From positions 1-15,495 of the forward strand of contig QALW01000031.1 of the NCBI GenBank assembly GCA_003150515.1: a stretch of DNA of 15,495 nt. The letters are read 5' to 3'. A program made the translations under genes and the position numbers. Below are positions 7,321 through 13,939 of the stretch, piece by piece. The notes below the pieces were generated by a model, which was not told the DNA's origin, did no database searches, and worked only from the letters and a program-made list of their open reading frames with translations. Origin of the DNA: Selenomonadales bacterium. GTDB taxonomy: Bacteria > Bacillota > Clostridia > Christensenellales > QALW01. Every line of letters begins with the position of its first letter. The first letter of the stretch is position 1.

Positions 7321-7343
7321 CCCTTTCGGCTCTTAAATTTTAC

Positions 7344-7401
7344 GCCCCTTCCGCTTTAGAATGACAGACACATTCACTAGAGCCGGAGAGGGGCATTTTT
7401 T
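7344..7401 (+). terminator. Imperfect terminator after the DUF2156 gene
   Basis: GCCCCT (7344-7349) pairs with AGGGGC (7389-7394), extended imperfectly by CCG/CGG, and is followed by a T-run at 7396-7401. It is the first terminator-like structure 3' of the plus-strand operon. Confidence 0.6.
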
Positions 7402-7436
7402 ACGGACGCCGCGCTTATTATCAGCCGGAATATAAG

Positions 7437-7472
7437 AAAAGGCCGCGGAGAATTTATTCTCCGCGGCCTTTT
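7437..7472. terminator. Bidirectional terminator between DUF2156 gene and tRNA-Thr
   Basis: A perfect 17-bp stem (7437-7453 with 7456-7472), loop TT, starting with AAAA and ending with TTTT, so it can stop transcription in both directions. It ends two bases from the tRNA 3' end and is probably the tRNA terminator as well as a backup for the plus-strand operon. Confidence 0.85.
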
Positions 7473-7473
7473 A

Positions 7474-7549
<76 letters not shown>

Positions 7550-7575
7550 ATGCGGACATTACCGCAGCAAAAGTA

Positions 7576-7604
7576 ATTATAGCCTATTTTATATATAATT
7601 GCAA
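7576..7604 (-). promoter_or_regulatory. Sigma-A promoter of tRNA-Thr
   Basis: On the minus strand, TTGCAA (complement of 7599-7604) and a perfect TATAAT (complement of 7576-7581) have a 17-base spacer. The leader before the tRNA is about 19 bases and contains a small TGCGG/CCGCA hairpin. Confidence 0.85.
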
Positions 7605-7635
7605 GCGCTTTTTTATGAAAAAATAAAAAAAGACA

Positions 7636-7792
7636 GGGCGGCGCGCGCCCCAGCCTCCGGCTTGCCGGAGGCTGGGGCCGGGGGGCGGCGTTAGGGGCAG
7701 GCTTTTTTTAAAAAGCCTGCCCGGGCCGGGCCGAACGGCCCGGCCTGCGGCCGGAACCGGCCGCCTAACGCCGCCCCCCTGGCGCGCCGCCC
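7636..7792. repeat. Three-armed palindrome, copy D, nested with an extra side arm
   Basis: An outer 11-bp stem (7636-7646 with 7782-7792) encloses a 15-bp side hairpin (7647-7661 with 7664-7678, loop TT) and an inner perfect 16-bp stem (7680-7695 with 7764-7779). The inner stem ends in CGTTAGG/CCTAACG rather than the CGTTT/AAACG of the other copies. It opens into three arms: GGCAGGCTTTTT (7696-7707) with 7710-7721; GGCCGGGCCG (7724-7733) with 7736-7745; GCGGCCGG (7747-7754) with CCGGCCGC (7757-7764). The order matches copy B, opposite to A and C. Confidence 0.92.
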
Positions 7793-7796
7793 GACG

Positions 7797-7850
7797 CTGG
7801 GTCACGGGGGAGGGGGAAGGCCTAGGCCTTCCCCCTCCCCCGTGACCCAG
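7797..7850. repeat. 54-bp perfect palindrome
   Basis: Bases 7797-7823 are the exact reverse complement of 7824-7850, with CCTAGG at the centre and no loop. One arm is purine-rich (blocks of G). It lies between copy D and a second hairpin, on the 3' side of the alpha-galactosidase gene. Confidence 0.9.
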
Positions 7851-7899
7851 CCTATGCATCGCCCCCCTCCCGCTTTGCGGGAGGGGGGCGATGCATAGG
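7851..7899 (-). repeat. 23-bp perfect hairpin directly 3' of the alpha-galactosidase gene
   Basis: The arm 7851-7873 pairs perfectly with 7877-7899 across a TTT loop. It abuts the 54-bp palindrome without a spacer and starts 30 bases beyond the stop codon at 7930. It is probably the first strong structure in the 3' end of the alpha-galactosidase mRNA and may act as its terminator, although no T-run follows the stem on the minus strand. Confidence 0.85.
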
Positions 7900-7929
7900 C
7901 ACAAAAAGCTTACACCATAAAAACTAAAT

Positions 7930-9984
7930 TCAAGCGCTTACCAATTTAAGCCTCAGCGGAGCAGCCGCAGCCCTTACCTTAACCAGGCTGCCCCAATCCC
8001 CTTGGGCGCATTTTTCAAATTCCCCTTCCAGGCAGGTTCCGCAGGGCAGATATATATAAATCCCGTGCCGCGGACAAGCCATAAATTCCTTTTTAACGCG
8101 GATTTCCAGGAATTCGCCCTCACGCCGGCTTTCAAAAAGCCCGGCGCCCGCATAGATATTGCAATCAGAAAACACCGCGCAGGCTTCTTCAGGCACGGCG
8201 CAGGAATAAACCACTTCCGCCGAATGAGGCATCATATTCTCCAGCTCCCAGCCGTCCCCGCAGCCCAGGAATTTATGCTTCCAGCAGTCGTAAATCAAAC
8301 TTTCCCGGCCAAATTCCAGACGCATATCCGCCAAACTCTCGGCATAATTATACGCGCCCCACAGCCGCGAGCCCTCTGACAGGGGAATAAATACCCGCGC
8401 AGGCCAGGGCTGCTCAAAGAAATCAACAGGCTGCGCGGCCTGGCCCAGCGGCGGCATAATCTCCGAATAAAGCGCCCGTCTGGCCGGCCCCAGCTTTTCA
8501 ATCTGCTCGTTGATTAAAGAGGAGCCGCCGCTGAGAGCCACGGCCGTCGCCCAGAAGCGCGCCTCGTTATATGTAACGTCGTAGTTGTCGTCATAGTCAA
8601 AATCCCGGACGACCAATCCGTCCGGATCATTTATAAACAGCTTGCCGTGATAAAACCAGCGCATAGCGCAGCTGACCGCGCACATGCGGATTAATTCCCA
8701 TTGAGAGGGATGCGCCTTATTCTTGCCCCAGGTTATATCGGGCGTGACACGTATGCCGTTGAAAATGCCCGCGCCCGCCAGCAAAGGCGCGCCGCATGCC
8801 AGCAGGAAGCTTTCGGGCCCCACGGCCTCCCGTATAACCCTTAAAGCCTTCCTATATACGGCTATGGAATAATCCGAATCATATATAACCACATCCTCCC
8901 TGTCATAAAGAGAATGAATGGCAAATACCATAAAATCCAGCTTGAAATAACTGGCCCCGTATTCCTCTTTGGCGCGCCGGAACACCTCCGCTATATGCTT
9001 TAATACCGCCTCATCGTCCAAATTGAGCGTATACACCTTCTCCTGATTGCAGAGATAGGAATTTATTCCACTCCTGGTTTTCTTCTTCCAGCCGGGATGC
9101 TCCTCAAAAAAGCCCGTGCAGTCGGCCGCCAGCAGAGGCGCCAGCCACAGCCCGAATCGTATGCCGTCCTGCGCGCATTTTTCGCTCAGCGGCCTGAGCC
9201 CCTGCGGGAATTTCTTCTCGTCTACCGTCCAATAGCCCGAAAAATTATGCTTGACCTGCCAGCCGTCGTCAATCTGAAGCAGACTGGGCGCATACTGACC
9301 GTATTCCTTAACTAATTCCCGCTCCGCCCTGAAAAGCTTTTCTTCGTCCACCAAAGTATAATAGCAGGACCACGAGCAATAGCCCGTAGGCACCGGCTCG
9401 AAGCCGTTCTTTAAGAATTCGGGCGTTATATTGTAATTCCGGCTGACTATGCCTGTATACGTCTCCAGGAATTCCTCGGCGGTTGCCGGAGCGCCTATTA
9501 TAAACCGCTCCAAAACATAGCTCTGATTTTTATATACCCGCTTATCTTCCATGCTGTGCCTGAGTATAATCTCACCGGGCATTATTTTAAAATATGAATA
9601 GAATCTGTCCGCGCTGACCAGAGCCGCTCCCAAAAGCTCTTCCCCGTTCCTGACAATCAGGGGCCCCGCAGAAATGAGCCCGTGCATAGCCGAATATTTA
9701 TTTGCGCACGCGGCGCAGTTGGTGGTAAAGCCCGGATTATAGGCGTCCGCGTCGGCTTGCAGCACGCCCGAATGCACCAATATATCCAATTCCCTCAGCT
9801 CTATTTCCTCCAAAGCGGATAAGGACATGCTGTATTCCAGAGCTCCGGCCCGCTCCGCGCTCTCCAATTCCACCTTTAACAAGCCGTCCGAAACCACCTG
9901 ATGGCCCGGCCCGCAATGGATAGGCAGCCCGCTTATACGTCCGTTTGTATATCTTAATATTAAAGTCAAGGTATAATTCTGCAT
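7930..9984 (-). CDS. Alpha-galactosidase, glycoside hydrolase family 36
   Basis: A 684-residue enzyme of the GH36 type, expected to release alpha-1,6-linked galactose from oligosaccharides such as raffinose or melibiose. A beta-sandwich domain (about 1-190) leads into a (beta/alpha)8 barrel (about 195-510) and a C-terminal beta domain. Barrel motifs include GYCSW (201-205), LQIDDGWQ (236-243), FGLWLAP (277-283), the nucleophile in YFKLDF (Asp350) and the acid/base in RVTPDITW (Asp416). The 66-residue spacing fits the family. There is no signal peptide, so it is cytoplasmic and needs imported substrate, but no transporter lies next to it. Length is slightly under the usual 700-730. The start has GAGGTG seven bases upstream. 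It is monocistronic, with a promoter at 10045-10074. Other GH36 activities, such as alpha-N-acetylgalactosaminidase, cannot be excluded. Confidence 0.9.
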   Translation of the reverse strand: MQNYTLTLILRYTNGRISGLPIHCGPGHQVVSDGLLKVELESAERAGALEYSMSLSALEEIELRELDILVHSGVLQADADAYNPGFTTNCAACANKYSAMHGLISAGPLIVRNGEELLGAALVSADRFYSYFKIMPGEIILRHSMEDKRVYKNQSYVLERFIIGAPATAEEFLETYTGIVSRNYNITPEFLKNGFEPVPTGYCSWSCYYTLVDEEKLFRAERELVKEYGQYAPSLLQIDDGWQVKHNFSGYWTVDEKKFPQGLRPLSEKCAQDGIRFGLWLAPLLAADCTGFFEEHPGWKKKTRSGINSYLCNQEKVYTLNLDDEAVLKHIAEVFRRAKEEYGASYFKLDFMVFAIHSLYDREDVVIYDSDYSIAVYRKALRVIREAVGPESFLLACGAPLLAGAGIFNGIRVTPDITWGKNKAHPSQWELIRMCAVSCAMRWFYHGKLFINDPDGLVVRDFDYDDNYDVTYNEARFWATAVALSGGSSLINEQIEKLGPARRALYSEIMPPLGQAAQPVDFFEQPWPARVFIPLSEGSRLWGAYNYAESLADMRLEFGRESLIYDCWKHKFLGCGDGWELENMMPHSAEVVYSCAVPEEACAVFSDCNIYAGAGLFESRREGEFLEIRVKKEFMACPRHGIYIYLPCGTCLEGEFEKCAQGDWGSLVKVRAAAAPLRLKLVSA

Positions 9985-10003
9985 TTTTTCACCTCATATG
10001 GAT

Positions 10004-10045
10004 TATTTGCGCGCAGGGTATTTCTACGCTCTAAAAACGCAAATA
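10004..10045. promoter_or_regulatory. Possible operator: spaced 8-bp inverted repeat at the alpha-galactosidase promoter
   Basis: TATTTGCG (10004-10011) and CGCAAATA (10038-10045) form an inverted repeat with centres 34 bases apart. One arm touches the -10 box and likely start site; the other is in the leader. That placement would suit a repressor, but only one such pair is visible. Confidence 0.3.
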
Positions 10046-10074
10046 TTATACCGCATGCGCGCGCCGGTAAACAA
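10045..10074 (-). promoter_or_regulatory. Sigma-A promoter of the alpha-galactosidase gene
   Basis: On the minus strand, TTGTTT (complement of 10069-10074) and a perfect TATAAT (complement of 10045-10050) are 18 bases apart. The spacer is GC-rich. The leader is about 55 bases. Confidence 0.7.
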
Positions 10075-10127
10075 GAATAAAATATTAACCAATAAAAGCA
10101 CAAAGCTAACTCGCCGCTATCAATAAT

Positions 10128-10274
10128 ATGCGCGGCAGAAGTTAAAAAAGGCGCGGGGGGCGGGCGCGTTTGCGGCCGGAACGGCCGCCGGGCCGAGCCT
10201 TATGGCTCGGCCCGGGCAAGCTCCGCTTGCCAAACGCGCCCGCCCCCTGCGCCTTTTTTACTTCCGCCGCGCAT
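10128..10274. repeat. Three-armed (cloverleaf) palindrome, copy C
   Basis: An outer stem of about 43 bp (10128-10171 with 10232-10274) has two mismatches and one bulge. It opens into GCGGCCG (10172-10178) with CGGCCGC (10182-10188), loop GAA; CGGGCCGAGCC (10189-10199) with GGCTCGGCCCG (10204-10214), loop TTAT; and GGCAAGC (10215-10221) with GCTTGCC (10225-10231), loop TCC. Arm order matches copy A. The outer stem includes AAAAAAGGCGC and GCGCCTTTTTT, so with the core removed it would read as a bidirectional terminator. Confidence 0.92.
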
Positions 10275-10300
10275 AAAATTTCCGCCCCCTTCCCAATTAT

Positions 10301-10343
10301 AAAGGCCGCCCGCCCCTTTTTTAAAAAGGGGCGGGCGGCCTTT
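10301..10343 (-). terminator. Terminator of the decarboxylase operon
   Basis: A perfect 21-bp stem (10301-10321 with 10323-10343) with AAAGGCC and GGCCTTT ends and a T/A-rich apex. It lies 45 bases past the operon's last stop codon. On the minus strand the stem ends in CCTTT followed by ATAATT, a modest T-run. Confidence 0.7.
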
Positions 10344-10388
10344 ATTCAAAAGCATCCGGCTTTATATTCTTAACCTAATCAAATTTCC

Positions 10389-11786
10389 TCAGACGGGATG
10401 AATATTCTCCTCCTGAGACATAAGCTCCTGATTAAGCCCGTATTTCTCTTCCCGGCGCTTCTCAAAGAATTTCATGGCCACCTGCGGGAAGAGCGCATAG
10501 GAAAGCACGTCCTCCTCCTGCTCCATTATATCCTTAATCTCCTGCTTGTATTTCTCATATTCGGGCGGGATATCGTCGGCAGGACGATGGGTTATAACCG
10601 TCTCCTCCCCTATGCATTTTTTGCGCACCTCTTCATTAACCGGCGCGGGCAGGCGTCCGTATTCCCCTCTGAGCAAAGCCTTGGATTCCTTAGTAACCAT
10701 CTTATACCGCTCGCCGGCTATAACGTTGAATACCGCCTGCGTGCCCACTATCTGGCTGGTAGGTGTAACCAGAGGCGGATATCCGAAATCCTCGCGCACC
10801 CTGGGCACCTCGGCCAGAACGTCCATAAGCTGGTCCTCCTTGCCCGCCTGCTTAAGCTGGCCGATCAGATTGGAAAGCATGCCGCCGGGCACCTGGTATA
10901 ACAGCGTGTTTGTATCCACTCTCAGCACTTTCTTATCCAGCCAGCCGTCCTTTTCCAGGCGCTCGGCCACCTTGCGGAAATGCTTGCTGATTTCGCTCAA
11001 TAAATTCAGGTCCAGCCCGGTATCATATTCAGTGCCCTTAAGGGTGGCCACCAGCGGCTCGGTCGCCGGCTGGCTGGTGCCGTTGCCCAGGGGCGAAAGG
11101 GCCGTATCCACAATATCCACGCCCGCCTCTATGGCCTTAAGCAGAGTCATATCTCCCGTGCCCGTAGTGTTATGAGTGTGCAGATGTATGGGCACGCTCA
11201 CCTTTTGCTTTATCCGCTTTACCAGCTCATAAGCTTCATAGGGCAGCAGCAGATTGGCCATATCCTTTATGCAGATTGTGTCCGCGCCCATTTGTTCCAT
11301 TTCCCTGGCCAGCTCCACAAAATAATCCTGCGTATGCACGGGGCTGGAGGTGTAGCTTATAGCGCATTCGGCAATTCCGCCGTATTTTTTGCAGGATTTA
11401 ACCGCCTGCTCCAAATTGCGCAAATCGTTCAGCGCGTCAAAAATCCTTATGATATCTATGCCGTTCTCTATGGATTTCTTTACAAACATATCCACTACGT
11501 CGTCCGCGTAATGCTTATATCCCAGAATGTTCTGCCCTCTGAAAAGCATTTGCAGCTTGGTGTTGGGCATGGCCTTTTTAAGCGCGCGCAGGCGCTCCCA
11601 CGGATCCTCGTTCAAAAAACGCAGACAGGCGTCAAAGGTGGCGCCTCCCCAGCATTCCAGGGAATAATAGCCCACGCTGTCCAACATTGGAGCAACGGGC
11701 AGCATTTCGTCCAGGCGCATGCGCGTAGCCGCCTGGGATTGATGCGCGTCCCGCAATATAGTATCGGTAATTAAAACCTTGGCCAT
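10389..11786 (-). CDS. oadA: Oxaloacetate decarboxylase alpha-like carboxyltransferase (5S type, no biotin domain)
   Basis: A 465-residue carboxyltransferase that moves CO2 between oxaloacetate/pyruvate and biotin. It has the HMGL-like TIM barrel (about 1-280) with DTILRDAHQSQ near the N-terminus (metal ligand Asp13), the carbamylated-lysine site ICIKDMANLL (Lys174) and the metal-binding HLHTHNTTG (His203, His205). The spacing from Asp13 to Lys174 matches the transcarboxylase 5S subunit. The conserved PYC/OADA domain follows (about 300-440). Classical OadA continues to about 590 residues with a biotin domain; here the chain stops at 465 and the carrier is a separate gene, as in transcarboxylase 5S or pyruvate carboxylase subunit B. 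No biotin carboxylase is nearby. It is the last gene of the operon, 72 bases after the beta subunit, with a weak ribosome site (AAAGAGAG), so its level may differ from that of the others. Confidence 0.9.
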   Translation of the reverse strand: MAKVLITDTILRDAHQSQAATRMRLDEMLPVAPMLDSVGYYSLECWGGATFDACLRFLNEDPWERLRALKKAMPNTKLQMLFRGQNILGYKHYADDVVDMFVKKSIENGIDIIRIFDALNDLRNLEQAVKSCKKYGGIAECAISYTSSPVHTQDYFVELAREMEQMGADTICIKDMANLLLPYEAYELVKRIKQKVSVPIHLHTHNTTGTGDMTLLKAIEAGVDIVDTALSPLGNGTSQPATEPLVATLKGTEYDTGLDLNLLSEISKHFRKVAERLEKDGWLDKKVLRVDTNTLLYQVPGGMLSNLIGQLKQAGKEDQLMDVLAEVPRVREDFGYPPLVTPTSQIVGTQAVFNVIAGERYKMVTKESKALLRGEYGRLPAPVNEEVRKKCIGEETVITHRPADDIPPEYEKYKQEIKDIMEQEEDVLSYALFPQVAMKFFEKRREEKYGLNQELMSQEENIHPV

Positions 11787-11858
11787 AATCTCTCTTTATT
11801 TCCTTTCTAAATATATCTTGGGGCGGTTCCCCCGCGCCCCCGCCCTAAACTGCTGAAA

Positions 11859-13040
11859 TCAGCCGAACAGGGACATAAATACGCCCGCGGCCACAGCCGA
11901 GCCTATAACCCCGGCCACGTTGGGCCCCATGGCGTGCATAAGCAAAAAGTTGCCCGGATTCTCCTCCTGCCCAACCTTTTGCGCCACGCGCGCGGCCATG
12001 GGAACGGCCGAAACGCCCGCGGCCCCGATAAGGGGGTTAATTTTGCCCTTGGTAATCCAACACATAAGCTTGCCCAGCAGCACGCCGCAGGCGGTGGCAA
12101 AGGCAAAGGCCGCCAGTCCAAGGCCTATGATTTTCAACGTCTCCCATGTAAGGAAGGTGTCGGCGCTGGCCGTCGCGCCCACGCTCACCCCTAAAAGAAT
12201 GGTGACGATATTGCACATTTCGTTTTGTATGGTCTTGCTTAATCTCTCGCATACCCCGCTCTCCCTGATAAGGTTGCCCAGCATCAGGCAGCCTATTAAA
12301 GGCGCCGTGGAGGGAAGCAGCAGAATTATAACTATAGCGACTATAACCGGGAAAAGTATCTTTTCAGTTTTGGACACAGGCCGGAGCTGCTTCATAACTA
12401 TGCTCCGTTCCTTCTTAGTGGTCAGCAATTTCATAATGGGCGGCTGTATAAAGGGCACTAACGCCATATAGGAATAGGCCGCCACTGAAATCGCGCCCAG
12501 GAGATGGGGCGCCAGTCTGCCCGTAAGGAAAATAGCCGTGGGGCCGTCCGCGCCTCCTATTATGCCTATGCTGGCCGCTTCGGCAAGATCAAAGCCCAAA
12601 AGCCGGGCTATTATGAATGTGACGAAAATACCGCCCTGCGCCGCCGCGCCCAAAAGCAGGCTCTTGGGATTGGCGATTAACGGGCCGAAATCAGTCATGG
12701 CCCCTATGGCCACGAAAATCAGGCAGGGATATATCCCCGCTTCCACGCCGAGATGCAGATAATAAAGCAGGCCCCCCGAACGCAGATCCCCGCCCTCAGG
12801 CGAAGCCATAAGCCCGCCCAGCGGAAGATTAACCAGCAGCATGCCGAAAGCTATGGGAAGCAGCAGCAGCGGTTCAAATTTTTTGACGACGGCCAGATAA
12901 ATAAGGAAGCAGGAAATAGCTATCATTACCAGATAGCGCGGGTCGTTTATAATCGCGTTAATGCCCGTATCCTGTATAAGCTTATTAAACGCTTCTCCCA
13001 AATTCACGCCGTCCGACGCCTCAAGCAATCTGAGCATCAT
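11859..13040 (-). CDS. oadB: Na+-translocating decarboxylase beta subunit
   Basis: A 393-residue multi-span protein that decarboxylates carboxybiotin and drives Na+ export. The conserved Na+/proton pathway residues are all present when aligned by spacing to Klebsiella OadB: Asp165 in GGADGPTAIF (D203), Tyr191 (Y229), Asn335, Gly339, Ser344 and Arg351 in NPLIGAAGVSAVPMAARV (N373, G377, S382, R389). The 170-residue gap between the two motifs is identical. Length is in the range of MmdB/OadB/GcdB proteins, which cannot be told apart by this subunit alone. The ribosome site AAGGGGG overlaps the stop codon of the upstream biotin carrier gene. A second ATG follows the first directly; the first is kept, giving MMLRLLEASDG. 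Confidence 0.95.
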   Translation of the reverse strand: MMLRLLEASDGVNLGEAFNKLIQDTGINAIINDPRYLVMIAISCFLIYLAVVKKFEPLLLLPIAFGMLLVNLPLGGLMASPEGGDLRSGGLLYYLHLGVEAGIYPCLIFVAIGAMTDFGPLIANPKSLLLGAAAQGGIFVTFIIARLLGFDLAEAASIGIIGGADGPTAIFLTGRLAPHLLGAISVAAYSYMALVPFIQPPIMKLLTTKKERSIVMKQLRPVSKTEKILFPVIVAIVIILLLPSTAPLIGCLMLGNLIRESGVCERLSKTIQNEMCNIVTILLGVSVGATASADTFLTWETLKIIGLGLAAFAFATACGVLLGKLMCWITKGKINPLIGAAGVSAVPMAARVAQKVGQEENPGNFLLMHAMGPNVAGVIGSAVAAGVFMSLFG

Positions 13041-13056
13041 TTAAACAACTACCCCC

Positions 13057-13482
13057 TTACTTATAGGAGCCCAGGACATCTCCCGAATTAACCGAAGAGC
13101 TCTTCTGCACGTTAACCGAGGCTATAACTCCGTCGTGCGCCGCGAGAATCTCGTTCTCCATCTTCATGGCCTCCAGCACAAAGAGCACGTCCCCCTTGGT
13201 CACGTTCTGGCCGGGCGCAACCTTTATATCCAGCACCGTGCCGGGCAGAGGCGCCTTGATTGCCTCTCCGCCCACGCTCTGGGCCGCCGCGGGCGCGCTC
13301 TGAGCAGGAGCTGCCGGAGCAGGAGCGCTGGGGGCAGGGGCTGCCGGAGCGCTTTGCGCCGCCGGGGCCGGAGCAGAAGCGCTTTGAGCCGCAGGCATGG
13401 CTGCGGGCGCGCAGGCGCCTCCTATTTCTTCTATTTCAACATCGTATTGGACGCCGTTTACCTGAACTATAAATTTACGCAT
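13057..13482 (-). CDS. Biotin carboxyl carrier subunit
   Basis: A 141-residue carrier protein. It has a short N-terminal beta region (1-22), an Ala/Pro/Ser-rich flexible linker (about 23-70) and a biotinyl domain (about 74-141) with EAMKMEN, so Lys107 is the biotinylation site. The linker lets the biotin swing between the carboxyltransferases and the membrane beta subunit. It corresponds to the 1.3S subunit of transcarboxylase or MmdC/GcdC-type carriers. Because no other biotin domain is encoded in the operon, both carboxyltransferases and the beta subunit must share this one, or use one encoded elsewhere. AGGAGG (complement of 13493-13498) precedes the ATG and overlaps the stop codon of the gamma gene. 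Confidence 0.93.
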   Translation of the reverse strand: MRKFIVQVNGVQYDVEIEEIGGACAPAAMPAAQSASAPAPAAQSAPAAPAPSAPAPAAPAQSAPAAAQSVGGEAIKAPLPGTVLDIKVAPGQNVTKGDVLFVLEAMKMENEILAAHDGVIASVNVQKSSSVNSGDVLGSYK

Positions 13483-13496
13483 TGCTTTAAATCCTC

Positions 13497-13928
13497 CTAG
13501 AAAATATTATTATTCCGCCGCGCGGGCCTTCTGCGTACGCTGTAAAGCACAAACTGCCGGCTGTTCAGCCCTGAAGCCGCCTCTATCGCCGCTATGATTG
13601 CGGCTACCGTCCCTCCGTCGGGCGCTCCGGGAATATTCTCCGCGCTCAATTGCGGGCTCTGCGCCCCGTCTTTTAGGGCCCCGCCCTGCAAAAACGCCTC
13701 CGCCCCGGCGCCCTGCGGAGCCGCCTGAATGCCTTGGGCCGCATTTTCGCCGTCTGCGGGCGCAGGCCGGGCTTCTTTTTCGGGCTCAGTTCCCTTGTCC
13801 CGTTTAAACAATCCTGCAAAAAAGCGCCTTACCGGCTCTATAACTTTAACTGCCAGAATAATTAAAAGCAGCATGACGAAAACAATCGCCATTCCGAAAA
13901 GAGTTATCTCGAGGGATTCAATAAACAT
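13497..13928 (-). CDS. OadG-family gamma/delta subunit
   Basis: A 143-residue membrane-anchor subunit. One membrane segment (about 7-29, with the family's GMAIVFVMLLLI pattern) is followed by a basic stretch (FFAGLFKRDK), a low-complexity Ala/Gly/Gln/Pro-rich linker (50-104) and a conserved C-terminal part with VAAIIAAIEAASG (108-120) and VRRRPARR (131-138). In known complexes this subunit ties the cytoplasmic carboxyltransferase to the membrane beta subunit. Its length and C-terminal part fit the longer OadG/MmdD forms of Gram-positive bacteria rather than the 80-residue Klebsiella form. The ribosome site GAGGAGGT overlaps the TGA of the upstream gene. Confidence 0.88.
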   Translation of the reverse strand: MFIESLEITLFGMAIVFVMLLLIILAVKVIEPVRRFFAGLFKRDKGTEPEKEARPAPADGENAAQGIQAAPQGAGAEAFLQGGALKDGAQSPQLSAENIPGAPDGGTVAAIIAAIEAASGLNSRQFVLYSVRRRPARRNNNIF

Positions 13929-13939
13929 TTTCTACCTCC

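Noticed and set aside
7680..7779. Copy D as an integron attC site (CCTAAC and GTTAGG at the stem base)
   Set aside because: attC has RYYYAAC on the left and GTTRRRY on the right; here the order is reversed. The other copies lack the motif, and no integrase or cassette is seen.
7584..7904. Open frame of 106 codons on the minus strand across the palindrome cluster
   Set aside because: It runs through inverted repeats, the composition is Arg/Pro/Gly-rich noise, it has no ribosome site, and the tRNA promoter lies within its end.
10170..10373. Open frame of 67 codons on the plus strand over copy C and the operon terminator
   Set aside because: It is entirely made of palindrome arms and a terminator stem, with no ribosome site and no recognisable protein pattern.
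11820..11845. Intercistronic hairpin between the beta and 5S genes as a terminator
   Set aside because: The stem is only about six base pairs around a 13-base loop and no T-run follows; it is noted only as a possible cause of lower 5S expression.
13135..13500. Open frame of 121 codons opposite the biotin carrier gene
   Set aside because: It is a shadow of the Ala/Pro linker on the other strand. The minus-strand gene has a biotinylation motif and a strong ribosome site.
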